A DNA stretch of 64,000 bases from Lantana camara. Its lineage: Eukaryota; Streptophyta; Magnoliopsida; Lamiales; Verbenaceae. The translations under genes and the position numbers were made by a program. The stretch is from contig CM074862.1 of assembly GCA_037501455.1 (NCBI GenBank), forward strand, positions 64,201,501 to 64,265,500, given 5' to 3'. Positions 35,667 through 47,228 of this stretch are shown in pieces; positions within the stretch are counted from its first letter, which is position 1, and the number at the start of each line of letters is the position of its first letter. The notes beneath the pieces are model-generated. The model searched no databases and had not been told where the DNA came from. It saw only the letters and a list, made by a program, of their open reading frames with translations.

Positions 35667-36505
35667 TGAGAACACCACGAATCTTCTTTGTCTTGGTCTT
35701 CTTAACACCACGAATCTTCTTCGGTCTTGGTCTTCTTAACACCACAAATCTTCTTTCTCCTGTTCTTTCTTTCCTTCATCTGCTTTCTTGACTTTTGTAT
35801 CCAAACCATTCCCGATGAGCTTGTATTTAGGCTCAAATTTCTTTGCACTCCCAAACAGAGTCGTAGATCAATCCAAAACCAGTAGATTTGCCTCCACCAA
35901 AGCGGGTTTTAAGATTGAACACAAAGATGTCATTTGGGTCTTTAACCTCATATATCCGGGATAATTTTGTAAGAATCATTTTAATTGATTGAGTAAATCA
36001 ATCACATGATTCTTGGACCAAATTGGTCCTTTGATCAATCCCATGATTCATGCCCTTATTATTTGTCCAAGAATCATGTAATTTGTCTATTAAGTCAAAC
36101 TTACCTCCCAACACATAATCTTTGATGGGAAGACTTGTGTATATATAGGGGCTATGGAGGAGATCCCTAAGCACAAAATCTAAAAGTCTTTTCTTCACTC
36201 CATCATTGTGAGGTTTTGAGTGCTTAGAAGATCACTCCTAGTGGCACATCGAAGTTTGAGAATTCTCAAGGCTTTTCCGGCACAATTTGGTAACTCCAAG
36301 AAATAAGAAATTAAGAATGGCTGGAGGTTAGTATTCGATTCGATTCCACTGCGTATTTTATAATCCGGTTTTATCTATGAAATTACAATATATCTAACAA
36401 ATTAGACCTTCCTGAATGCAACACATCAATGAGAAATTGCTTCCCGGAGAGGAGAGGGTTTGTTATAAGCTTCCTTGTCCTAATCGCCACAGCCTTGTCC
36501 GCCAT
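35667..36505 (-). pseudogene. RPS24: Pseudogene of cytosolic ribosomal protein eS24, split by an LTR
   Basis: On the minus strand an ATG at 36505 opens [14 protein letters not shown] followed by [12 protein letters not shown], the eS24 N-terminus (35 residues to 36400). After a 432-bp LTR the protein resumes with [30 protein letters not shown], then after a frameshift [12 protein letters not shown] and NGLDTKV. A second frameshift precedes a tail in which KKI(C/R)GVKKTKT occurs three times (the third partly). About nine codons are missing at the LTR insertion. The two visible blocks read without introns, suggesting a processed copy, though no poly(A) on this strand is seen. eS24 is a small-subunit ribosomal protein; this copy cannot make it. 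Confidence 0.93.
35968..36399 (+). mobile_element. 432-bp solo copia-type LTR inside the eS24 pseudogene
   Basis: It starts TGTAAGAATCATT and ends ATATATCTAACA, and interrupts the eS24 reading frame. Flanks are AATTT on the left and AATTA on the right, four of five bases matching, compatible with a decayed target duplication. A TATATATAGG core at 36141-36150 and a TTCCACTGCG...AATCCGG end segment look like a small copia LTR. Strand is inferred from that TATA and may be wrong. Confidence 0.7.
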
Positions 36506-36609
36506 CTTGTCATATTCACACCATTTTCCGCAACTCTATGAAGCTCAATTGTGTCTTTTCTAGTCGAGGAGTTTGTTAGTTTACAAGAAGTTTATTCTTT
36601 GGTTCAAGG

Positions 36610-37135
36610 TGACGTGGCTTGTAACCGCCGTCGCGCTGGACCATTCACCACACTCCCCCTGTCCGATCGAAGGACACCTTTCGATCATCAGGTCGGTCTC
36701 CTAGTCACTGCCCACAATTTACTGCCTCAGTCCTCGACCCAATGTCAGCCTCTGCGATCAGTTCCCTCGACCTCAATCCCCTTGACCTGCCACGCACTGG
36801 TCCACTATCCAATTCTCAATTGAGTGGCCGACCACGCATTAAATGCACGACAATAGTGGGGTACCTGTCAGCTCCCCACACCGACACGTCGAGGCGTTAA
36901 TTCTCTCTCTTCACCGTATATATATAACCTCCGCATTTATTGCACGGTAATTTTTTCCCACCTACCTCATTTTACCGATCAATCATCCGACTTATATCCC
37001 TCATTTTACCCACCTTCCCCGAGTTGGCCTCGAGCTCACACTTCCTTTTACCCACTTCCTTTTACCTACGTAGATTTCGAGCAGTCAGGCGGCGATTCCC
37101 CTATCAACAAATAGAGTGATCGTAGTACGATTTCC
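36610..37135 (+). mobile_element. 5' LTR of Tat-1 (3' end missing)
   Basis: It starts TGACGTGGCTTG and aligns with 48801-49338. The 3' LTR continues ~36 bp further (through CCGGTCGAACGC), but here alignment stops at 37135 and gag-like sequence starts almost at once. The LTR end and PBS therefore seem deleted. Confidence 0.88.
36917..36927 (+). promoter_or_regulatory. TATA box of the Tat-1 5' LTR
   Basis: TATATATATAA, conserved at the same place in the 3' LTR (49109-49119) and approximately in Tat-2. It would drive gag-pol RNA. Confidence 0.7.
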
Positions 37136-37149
37136 TAATTAGATCTGAG

Positions 37150-38350
37150 GGATCCTCAAACTAGAAGCCAAAACACCCCAGCTCGGTGAAGAACTGATAA
37201 CCTCCATCGATCGGATACAAGAAGGGATCGCGAAAGCCACCCCAACACTATCTCGCATCACAACTCAAGCAGAGTCTTCGACCGTCTTGGGCCGGAAGGA
37301 CGACCTAATTAGATCCGTCGGTCGAATCGAGGGCACATTGTAAGGTCAGATGATCTCAGGAACCAAATCCCCCCATGCCCTAGTTGACAGGACACCCGAG
37401 ATCACAGAGAGAGCCTGGGATCTTACAGTCGTTCTCCAAGCCGATCTCGTTCTCCCAGACGTGATCGATCCAGATCTCCCTGTCATACTCCATCAACCCA
37501 ATACTTAGCGTGACCGTGGAGATATCGCAGTGATAGAGAAACTCAATCTCCCTTCTGCGATGTGATCATCGAAACCACTACCGACGAAAAGATCCCGACC
37601 GGCCTACCCACATATAAAGGATCGACCGATCCAAAGAAACACGTGTCATGACTCCAGATGCAGCTCAGCATGTTCGGCCACTCTCCAAACATTTGGTCAA
37701 AGATTTTTGTTACCACCCTCGATGGGCCCGTGCTGGAATGGTTCTCGAGACTTCCTCCTCAATCCATACCCACATACAAGGCCCTAGTCGATCGGTTCAA
37801 TGCCCAATTCTCTTCCATGAAGGGTGACAAGCTCCCACCGACCTACCTTTACACCATGAGGCAAGGCCCTAATGAATCCCTCCAAGATTTCTTCACTCGT
37901 TTTTTGCAAGCGGTGGTCAAAACAGAAGAACCGAGCATCGATCTATTAAAGCCACTTGTCCACAAGTCTCTGATCAGCAATGAATGTGCCCGGTATATCC
38001 TCTTGCAGAAACCTCGAAACTTAGCCGACATACAAGCGGCGGCTTACGATTGGATGCAGCACGAAGAATTGGAGAATTCCCATCGGAGTCCGACCCACGG
38101 TCGAAAGACGGAAACCAGTCGTCCGATCAAGCAAGACTTCCGCCCAAAGAATGAGGCACCAGTCGGACCCACTCCCAGGAAACATTTCACGCAACTGATA
38201 CGACCAATCGATGAGATTTACAACTTTATCGATCCTGCACTCCTCAAAAAGCCCAAACCGATGAGGGAAAATCCCAAGACTCGAGAGAGCAACAAGTTCT
38301 GCAATTTCCATCAACAAAAGAGACATAACACCTCCGAATGTAACGCGTAA
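37150..38350 (+). pseudogene. Tat-1 gag (broken)
   Basis: An N-terminal helical segment (LEAKTPQLGEELITSIDRIQ) is readable near 37155-37215. The main gag domain runs from about 37620, with STDPKKHV, a stop in place of a Trp codon near 37650, then the frame at 37658-38350. That frame has ALVDRFNAQFSSMKG, LQDFFTRFLQAV and a C-x2-H-x4-H-x4-C knuckle (CNFHQQKRHNTSEC), the variant knuckle usual in Tat gag. A stop follows at 38350, after which the gag tail (RDEIERLIKGGHL) continues in frame. Gag packages element RNA into particles. Confidence 0.88.
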
Positions 38351-38524
38351 CGCGATGAAATTGAGCGATTAATCAAAGGAGGTCATCTCCTCGAGTTTGT
38401 CAAGAAAATGGACGATAATGCTCTGAATCGGGACCATCATGACAGATCGCCGTGAAGATAACGCCAAGCCAAGCCTCTGACAGAACGTGACCCTCACAAC
38501 CGACCATGCCTTGGTTGAATTGAC

Positions 38525-39292
38525 ATGATCGCTGGAGGTCCCTCAGGGGGAGACTCGAGATCCGCTCGAAAGAAAACGCGGCGAGCAGCAGCACAAAGCT
38601 TTTATGGCCCTCAAGAGGTAATGCACGTCCGACCTGAAGACTCCTGGATCAATGAAGAAGTAATGTTTAGCGAAAGTGATGTAATCAATGTACCGACACA
38701 ATCGAACGAGACACCTAGCTGTCCTATGGCTGTCATGCTCGATGTCGCCAACTTTGCTGTATCACGTACTTTGATCGATAATGGAAGTTCTAGCAACATT
38801 ATCCTTTGCTCGACTCTTATTCGTATGAATTTACATGATAAACTACTTCTAGATCCTATTCGAACTCCTCTCACAGGTTTCGGCGGGGTAGAAGTGTACA
38901 CCAAAGGCCGAGTCCGACTCGTCACCTCGATGGGCACATTACCTCGACGTGCCACACGGGAAATCGAATACCTTGTTGTGGAAATACCATCTGCCTATAA
39001 CATCATTTTCGGTCGACCAGGCCTGATAGACTTCCAAGCCGTAATCTCTACTTACCACCAAATGGTAAAACTGCCCACCCCCGCTGGGGTCGGAGAACTG
39101 AGGTGTGATATCCCAACAGCGTGGACTTGCTATTCCATATCGATGGAGAAACCTAAACCTCCCACCGGGAAGCAGATCCCAGTCATCGTCAATGATCCAA
39201 TGATTGAAGATGACTTTGCAGATCCTGATGCGGTTGATCCCGAGAACTCAAAGAGAATGAGCTCCTCTCGCGCCGCGAAGACAAAGAAATAA
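38525..39292 (+). pseudogene. Tat-1 aspartic protease region
   Basis: A 255-codon frame contains VSRTLIDNGSSSNII, the D-x-G-S-S active site of retrotransposon proteases, followed by TPLTGFGG and YNIIFGRPGL. The latter is the conserved (I/L)GRP flap-end motif. The frame ends at a stop before RT, so the polyprotein is interrupted. The protease would cut the Gag-Pol precursor. Confidence 0.92.
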
Positions 39293-39299
39293 GAAGATA

Positions 39300-40265
39300 A
39301 ATATATCGAATCCACGATGGACCTCAAAGAAATTCAGCTGATCCCCGGACAGACGGAGAAGATCACACTCATAGGGGGCCAGTCGGAAAGGCAAAGAACA
39401 ATACATGCTCATACAGTTTCTCCGAGATAACCTAGATGTATTCGCGTGGAGCGCTTCCGATCTTGTAGGAGTCGATAGGAAAGTGATTGAACATCACTTG
39501 AACGTCGACCCATCCTACAAACCGGTCAAGTAGAAACTTCGCCCTCAAAGGGATTCTCGAAACGCCATCATCGAAACTGAAGTGAACAAGCTCCTCGATG
39601 CCAGATACATAATGTCGATCCAATACGTCGAGTGGCTATGCAACGTCGTTCTCATACCAAAATCGGGCGGGAAGTGGCATATGTGCAACGACTTCACCGA
39701 CTTGAATAAAGCATACCCGATGGACCCTTACCCGTTTCCCCGGATCGACCAACTTGTCTACTCCACGGCCGATTGCGAGCGGTTAAGCATGATGGATGCT
39801 TTTCAAGGTTACTATCAGATTTTCATGGCCATCGAATATCAACCCAAGACGGCATTCATAGTCTTCAATGGCATATACTGTTTCAAAGTCATGCCCTTTG
39901 GGCTCAAGAACGCCGGAGCTACTTACCAAAGAATGATGAACAAAGGTTTCGAGCCCGAGATCGGTCACACAATTGAGGTGTAGGTCGATGACATGCTAGT
40001 CAAAAGTGAAAGGGCTCTCGACCATCTCCACCACCTGAAGCGAGCATTCAACCTCCTCAGGAAATACAACTTAAAGCTCAACCCTACGAAATGCACCTTC
40101 GGGGTCGATGGCGGGAAGTTCCTTGGATATATGGTGAGCCAGAGAGGAATTGAGGCAAACCCTACAAAGATACAAGCCATCCAGCTCTTCCTGACCCCAA
40201 ACTCGATCCGCGATGTCCAGCATCTTGTTGGAAGGATCATCTCACTGAATCAATTCATCCCATGA
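39300..40265 (+). pseudogene. Tat-1 reverse transcriptase (stop in the YxDD motif)
   Basis: The RT domain is readable from about 39540 to 40265: VVLIPKSGGKWHMC, FTDLNKAYPMDPYPFPRIDQ, SMMDAFQGYYQI (first Asp), MPFGLKNAGATYQ, and then a TAG stop replacing the Tyr of the YVDDM catalytic box at 39980. The connection region LNPTKCTFGV and FLGYMVSQRGIEANP follows and ends at a TGA. Upstream, 39300-39540 holds linker sequence with a further stop near 39531. The order and motifs are those of Ty3/gypsy RT. Confidence 0.94.
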
Positions 40266-40280
40266 TCATCAGAAAAGAAC

Positions 40281-40790
40281 CTGGGTTTCTTTAAAATCCT
40301 ACGTAGCATCAAAGATTTCGAGTGGAATCCAGAGTGCGACCAAGCCCTCGAAGACCTGAAGAAATACGTGACACCACCGCCTCTATTAGCAAAGTCGGCC
40401 GATGGAGAGTCTTTATACCTGTACCTAGCCGTATCGACCGAGATAATCAGCTCAGTGCTTGTCACGGTTCGAGATCGAAAACATCTCCCCGTGTACTACG
40501 TTAGCAAGATTCTTCATGGCCCTGAGGTGCCATATCTCAAGATCGAAAATTTCGCTCTCGCAGTGGTCCATACATCCCGTAAACTTCGACCATACTTCTA
40601 GGCACATCCCATTGTAATCCTGACCGACAAACCTTTCCAAATAGTCATGGAAAAGCCTGAGGTTTTAGGAAGACTCACCAAGTGGATGATCGAACTCGGA
40701 CAATTTGAGGTCTCTTACCGCCCCAGGATAGCCTACCAAGCTCAGATCCTAGCCGATTTCCTGATCGAGAATCACCTCCCTCTGGCACCG
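40281..40790 (+). pseudogene. Tat-1 first RNase H domain
   Basis: Readable segments include LYLYLAVSTEIISSVLV, LPVYYVSKILHGPE and YLKIENFALAVVHTSRKLRPYF, then a stop and ILTDKPFQIVM and GRLTKWMIELGQFEVSYRPR. This is the gypsy RNase H following RT. The usual catalytic Asp after LAVS is not obvious, consistent with this domain decaying in Tat elements that have a second RNase H. Confidence 0.88.
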
Positions 40791-40799
40791 ACCCACGAT

Positions 40800-41215
40800 G
40801 AGATCGTCTGGACACTGGAAGTCGATGGCTCTTCGACCTTTTCGGGGGGGGGGGGGAAGCCGGAATATCCCTCTCAATTACCAGCGGGCAACAGATCGAA
40901 TACGCCATCGCCCTCGAATATCCTGCGATGAACAACGACGCAGACTATGAAGCCCTTTTAGCAGGGCTGAAAATCACAAAAATGCAGAACATCAAAAGGC
41001 TCACTGTTATAACCGACTCCCAATTGGTCGCCGGGCAAGTCGGCGGTGAGTATGAAGCTCGAGAAAAGTCCATGATCAAATACCTTGCCTTAGCAAAGAA
41101 GGCTATATCGGAATTCGAAGAACTCAAGCTCTCCCAGGTTCCTCGAGAAGAGAACCTCCGAGCGGATACCCTCTCCAAGTTCGCCAGTGGGTCACTTGGT
41201 ACAAAAGATCAATCC
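40800..41215 (+). pseudogene. Tat-1 second (archaeal-type) RNase H
   Basis: The domain shows WTLEVDGSS (Asp), EALLAGL (Glu), LTVITDSQLVAGQVGG (Asp) and PREENLRADTLSKFASG (Asp). A run of 13 G at 40844-40856 causes a frame change just after the first motif. This extra RNase H is the diagnostic of the Tat lineage. The frame runs to the nested LTR at 41216 and resumes in frame after it. Confidence 0.93.
40844..40856 (+). repeat. 13-G homopolymer at a frameshift
   Basis: Thirteen consecutive G in the second RNase H of Tat-1. The flanking reading frames do not match, so the run has gained or lost a base, in the genome or in the assembly. Confidence 0.9.
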
Positions 41216-43864
41216 TGTAGCACCATAACCCCCAAGGCACTACATCCCCCGCACTATAGCCCGATCCACATACGAAATGGACAATCTGTACATAAACCGA
41301 AACTACAGCGAACGGGTGACAACAAGAAAGAACGAGCTAGGCGGGACACTCCCCAACACAATTAAAGCCAAGGACATGAAATTTAAAAGCGGAAGCATTT
41401 AGATTAATACGTATAGGTACCTTATCTACCAAAATAAATACATAGTAGGTACCAACATTAACTATCAATACATTATCATCTCTTATATAACATACATGTC
41501 CAAGTGCCAAAATGTACTAACAATGATCATAACATGATATGCCCAAAAGTTCTATACATGGAAGATAAAGTGCTAGACTTGGTGGAATGTAAGACTTGAC
41601 TCGCCGCCCGCCTAGCACGACCGTGTACCTGAAAAGTGAAGTATCAGTCTACCGAAGACTGAGTGAGGGGTAATAAATGTATATAGCACACGTCACATGC
41701 AAGTTGTAGCCTCGGGTGAAGACTTGGAAATGAAATAGATATAAATTTCAAGAATAGCTTGTTCTTTGCCTAAGATTACAACTATCCAATTTAACATGTT
41801 AACTTGATCAATTCATGAATCATGTGGCCCGGCGAGTAGGGCAATTCTCCAACCTTCACACCAATCATGAACAATACATGCTTGCATGATTAATTTAATA
41901 CGCGATCATACATTTCATTTAGTGCTCAACTAGACATAATAATCATTAAAACATGGAATAACCCGAGGACAATCCGTGGTGCCGGATCCATCCCCAGTCT
42001 CCTTCTTCCTCCAGGTGATAGTGGGTTTGCAAGGCCCAACTATCCACGACATGGTGTATGCCGGGAACATGACTCCCACGCATGGAACTCCTTCCACCAA
42101 TAATCTCCTAGTGGCTTCGGGGGTGATCCCAATGAGGTGAGGATAGCTCAAGAGTTACCCATCAGCCCTTGCTTTCCCGGTTGGCTCAAGAACTACCCTC
42201 GGGCCCAAGTGCAATCATGAACTCGCCAAAACATGCTTGAAATCATGAACAATCATGGCTTGCTTGCTTGAAAATGTTTATAGTTTGAAAACGGTTATAG
42301 ATATAATAAGTTTTGGCCGAAATCAACACATAAGGGTTGTAATGGTTCTAAGTACCTAGAACAAAACCTCACTTGAACAACAAAATACGACAAGGATATA
42401 CTCTAGTGAGCCTGCTCCTCCTCCACGGCCTCGTGATCTGTGCAAACACGACGTGTATATGTGAGACATGACTCCAAATGGACCAAATAAGACGAACGGC
42501 GAAAATGCAACCAGATGACGAGCAATATGAAATGTAGCATGAAATTATCTTGTTTTAGCATGTATTCAATCATATAATAGCAATTTGGGATCAAAGAAGC
42601 CATTGTGTAAAAACCCCAAAATCTGAAATTTATGCAGTAGCTTGCTTTTGCCAGACGGTATGGGAACGGCCGTTCCGGCTTCCCTTTGAAAATGGGAAGG
42701 GCCGTTCCCGTGCCTCTTTAAAGCGTGCCAACAACTTTTAAAATAAAAAATGCACCTTTTGCTGGGAACGGCCCTTCCGGCACGCAGGCCAAAATGGGAA
42801 CTGCCGTTCCCAGTCTCGCTGGCCTCCCTGACTCAGAAGCGTGGGAACAACCGTTCCCCAAATGCACTAAGGCGGGAAGGGTCATTCCTAGCTTCTGCAA
42901 GTTTTAAAAACAGAGCAGAAGTAGGGGAAGCTCACGACAACAACAACCAAAACAACAAAGTCACGTTTTAACCCATCAAATGCCATAATTCTGGAAATAT
43001 ACATGCATACAAGTTCATAGAAATATAAAACATGAAATAAATCATCAACCATGCTTGATCCTCCAAGTTTTTCCACTTTCAAGCTCAAGTATAAATTCAA
43101 TATATTAACTCAAATACTTCAAGAATTCATGTAATAATCCAAGGAAAATCACATATTCATGTATCAAACAACAATTAATCCATATACTCAATGATTTCTC
43201 AAACCCTAGCCTCAACCAAAATGATCAAGAATCATGTAATCAACCATACACCCACCTTGGAAGAACAAGAAATGGAGAAGAAAGATGATGGTGATGATTT
43301 TGCTCTAAAACTTGGATTACTTCTTGAAAATCTTGGATGGACTGATGAAAATCTCTTCTTTCCTTTTCTTCTTGAAATACCGAGAGCAAGGGAAGCAATA
43401 TGTTGGGAGATTTTTTTTTTGATAAAATTGATCTTGGAAGCATGAAGAAGCCATATACCGTGATTCATGATTTTGAAATATGTGAAATACTTTAATTGCA
43501 ATTTAATCCTCCAAGTGTTTAAGTCATGCAATCAAGTATGTATGGTTTGGAAATATAATCAATTAAGTCCTTGAAAAGATTATGCAATTAAGTCCCTAAA
43601 GTTAGAAAATGATCAAGTAGGGACAAGTTCGGTAATTAAAGCACTCCCGGTAATTATTTCACATAATAAATATTTTTCCATTACTTGAAATGATTTTCCA
43701 ATGATATGATTTCATATAATTCACATAAATAATGTGTCATGAATTCTATAAAAATATGTGAGGTCATGTAGGAAAATTATAAAATTAAAAGAATTAAAAT
43801 AAATCCTATGCTCAAAACTCACACGTGGCGTGCTTACCTGTTCATTCGGAACCGGGGCGTTACA
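41216..43864 (-). mobile_element. Solo LTR of the G1 gypsy family inside Tat-1
   Basis: Its reverse complement starts TGTAACGCCCCGG and ends ATGGTGCTACA. Its length of 2649 bp is within a few bases of the 2653-bp G1 LTR at 4294-8951. Flanking bases are AATCC (41211-41215) and GATCC (43865-43869), four of five identical. No PBS or polypurine tract follows on either side, so it is a solo LTR. The host frame is continuous when the LTR and one target copy are ignored. Confidence 0.93.
42661..42899. repeat. Six GC-rich palindromes in the solo G1 LTR
   Basis: GGGAACGGCCGTTCC-type palindromes near 42661, 42692, 42762, 42794, 42842 and 42873. Number and order match the cluster at 5246-5460 in the other LTR (read on the opposite strand). 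Confidence 0.75.
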
Positions 43865-45180
43865 GATCCATCACGTTTATGACCTCCTCCTCAAGATCTA
43901 TCGACCCACCTATCCCAGAGGTTAACTCCATCGATGCTGCCGAGCCCTGTTGGCTCAATGGACTAGTCTTATATCTCCAAGACAGTACCCTACTTGAAGA
44001 CCCACTCGAAGCAAAAAGACTCAAGCACCGTGCTCTAGGTTACTCACTCGACCAGGAGGGTCGTCTTTACAAGCGTTCTTTCATCGGCCCCACTAAACGA
44101 TGTCTTCGACCGTCTCAGGGTCGGGAAGTGCTAGCCGAGATCCATGAAGGGACATGCAGAAATCACGCCGGAGGGCGGTCGCTTGCTCAGAAGACATCTC
44201 GAGCAGGATTCTTCTGGCCCACCCTGCGCAAGGTTGCGCTCGAATTTGTAAAAAGATGCGATCGATGTCAGAAGCATGCCAACTTAACCCATCAGCACCC
44301 TGCAGAGATGATCCCGATCGAATCATCCTGGCATTTCGAGCAGTGGGGGATCGATATCACAGGTCCTTTTCCGATCGCGACTCGACAGAGGCAGTTCGTC
44401 ATCCTCGCTATCGACTATTTTTCTAAATGGGTCAAAGCACTTGCTGTCTCAAAGATCACCTTTCATGTTCTTCAAGACTTCCTTTGGAAACACATCATCA
44501 CAAGGTTTGGGGTCCCTCGAGTCATAGGGTGCGACAATCGACCTCAGTTTTGAAGCTCAAGATTTAGGGCCTACTGCTTCGACTTCAGTATCAGTTAAAG
44601 GTTCACGTCGTTCGGACACCCTCAGGCCAACGGGCAGGTCAAGGTCACCAATCGCACCATCATACAAAATTTGTGCACACGGCTCGAAGCAAAGAAAGAG
44701 CATTGAGTCGATGAACTAGACGGTGTCCTGTGGGCCTATCGAACCACTCCAAGAATTCCAACCGGCCAGACAACTTTCACCATGGTATATGGCTCGGAGG
44801 CCATGATACCTGCCGACATCCTTCATCAATCTCCTCGAGTGGCTCAATTTCAACGCGAAAGGAACGATGCGTTAAGGGATTTCGACCTCGACACAATAGG
44901 CGAGACCAGAGAGAACAGGAACATAAAGATGTAGCAATATCGGGCCACAACCGCTCGAGCCTACAACAAAAACCTTCGACCTCTTCAATTTCAAGTCAGG
45001 GATTTAGTGCTCAAGAAGGTCGAGGTTACTAAGCACGTGGGCAAGCTCGACGCTAATTGGGAAGGTCCCTACCGTATGATCGAGATAGGCAAGAATCAAG
45101 CATATCACCTCGAAGATCTCAACGGGAGACCCTTACCTCGATCATGGAATGCCCACAACTTGAAAAAATATTACTTGTAA
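43865..45180 (+). pseudogene. Tat-1 integrase (broken, catalytic Glu changed)
   Basis: From the LTR edge to about 44552 the frame shows the linker, a His/Cys zinc motif (EIHEGTCRNHAGG and CDRCQKH), GIDITGPFP with the first catalytic Asp, and a CDNRPQF motif with the second. A TGA follows at 44550. Further stops interrupt the rest, which contains HPQANGQVKVTNR, where the third catalytic residue is Lys; the same place in Tat-2 is Glu. The C-terminus has a GPYR box (KLDANWEGPYRMIE) and ends WNAHNLKKYYL at 45180. Integrase would join element DNA to the host chromosome. Confidence 0.94.
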
Positions 45181-45700
45181 ATAACTATGTATCTTTTTTA
45201 TCAATAAGTAAACAGAGTTTTCCTTTTCTCGATATGTATCTTATTCGATCTGCTACTTGGTATCCTTTATTTTACGATGCTCGTATTAAAGTGTTACTCG
45301 CTCGAAAGATTAGAGTATTTGCCTCAACATCTTCTCCACAAAATGCATCGATTAACACAAAAATATCTATCTAAGAATTTGAAGGAAAACTCAAAATCGA
45401 TCTTCATCGTCTCTCGGAATCAAGAAATTACATAATAATTCAAAACAAAAGTGCGTCGATTACAATATTTTTGATCACACACTTGTACAATTTTGATTTT
45501 CCCAAATGGGAGCAACAAACACTCGGATTCCTACATATTTACAACGAATCTCAAGTCAACAACTAATAGAACTCACCCTAACAGTCGAGTTCCTAAAACA
45601 TACAAAGGCTCTACCCCAACAGTCGAAGCCTTGGAAAAAGGTGATCTCCATTCAGCAAATTTTTTTTTCGAGCACAGAGATAGGGTTGGCACGTTCTCTC
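45181..45700. mobile_element. Tat-1 spacer between integrase and antisense-gene 3' ends
   Basis: Contains no recognised coding motif. It is homologous to 53624-54146 of Tat-2 in opposite orientation. The two genes on either side converge here, so terminators for both would be expected, but no clear signal can be named. Confidence 0.7.
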
Positions 45701-46444
45701 TGACTCAATCCCTGGTCGGGGCTATCTTCGGTCCCCTCTTTGATGGGTACGATCGCCGTATCCCCAAAATACTCTGGGCATATATCTTTTGGATCGAACG
45801 AGGCGTCAAGGTCGAGCTTCATCATTGATATATTGTCTGGCTCGCCAGCAACTCTGGATCACACTAATTTGACAACGAAGCCAAACTCCTCTTGGTCGAG
45901 TAACAGGCTTTACAGGTCCGGGGTCGTCTTGGTACAGGCCGACCTTATCTTGATCATAGTCCATTGGAAGGTATTTGGTTGCTTGTACCTGAGCCATGCA
46001 TATGTTAAAGCCCTCTTCGACTTCTTCGAAGCTCGCGATCGACACAGCCTTGGCGCACGCCTTAGAGTTCATGAATCTATACACGCCTCACCTTTTGAGG
46101 TCGGAGACAGACTCCTCGAGGCCACGCTTGCACCTGCTTAGAGCTAACTTTGCGCCCTTCCTCTCCCCCTAGGCCAGGCCTCTAGCTCCCGCATCGACTT
46201 CCTCCTGGACAGCCCAGGTAACTCGAGCCTTAACAGACTTGAGCTTTTTCTCAGTGTCGGACAGCTTCTCGATGGCCTTCAGGAGATTTTTATCGAGCTC
46301 CTCCTTGTCTTTGTTGGCTTCAGCCAACTTCTTGTCCTTCTCCTGCAGCTCGATCCTAATCCTTTCGATCTGCTGCTCAGCCCTCTCCCTCATCTGGCGA
46401 TGGACCCAACCTCTCCGGGCCACTTGGAAGAAGTCTTGGCTGAT

Positions 46445-46520
46445 CTGAGATAAACAACTCGATCATCAGAATTCGAGCAACAACTAAGCAAATACAAGGA
46501 TAAGTCAAAAGTAAACTTAC
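46445..46520 (-). other. Intron 2 of the Tat-1 antisense gene (76 bp)
   Basis: Donor TTTGTT|GTAAGTTT (near-consensus) and acceptor TTATCTCAG|ATCAGCC on the minus strand, phase 0. The equivalent in Tat-2 is 52789-52866. Confidence 0.8.
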
Positions 46521-47228
46521 AACAAAGTACTTCTGAACCCAGGATGCTTCGATCTCATCATCAATGAGCGCCCATCGTTCCTTGTGGTCGACCACAGTTT
46601 GGATCGAGCTGTACAAAGCTCCGATCACGTTGTAATCTATGGGGGCCGTACTAAATCATTTCGGCTCGAAAGGTCGTTCGAAAAATGGGGCTCCTAGAGA
46701 GAGGGGTAGTCGAAGAAGAGCTGCATGTCCTCCTCGCTAGGCTTCTAGGGGATGGCGGTCAAACGTCGAGCACCCTGCGGTGGCCTTCAAACCCCAGCCA
46801 AGATACTGGTAACGTTCCGAGGCACGATCACCCCGCGACCCTAAGTGGGGGAGTGGAGAATTCACCGCCTTGGACCTCGATGATGGGCCCAAGGGATGAA
46901 GGCATTGGAAACATAGGGGTCTTTTCTCGACCTCTCCCCTTTTGCTTATCTACCTCAACCACAGACTTGGAGGCATGGCGATGCGTCTTTTGTTTCTTGG
47001 ATTGGGGGGCTTCAGTATCATCGACCCCCATAGGAGCGCTCCCCCGCTTCTCGGGGGCATCAGCTATCCTCATTCCGAGGACCTTGGGCAATGCCTCGAC
47101 CGTGGCGTTGTGTGCAACAGTAATCTCCGCTTCGATCGGGGGAGGCAACTTTTTCTTCTCGGCCGCCTTCTTCAGGTCGGCCATCTCCTTTCTTCTGGCA
47201 GCAAGTGAGGCCGACATGATATATCACT

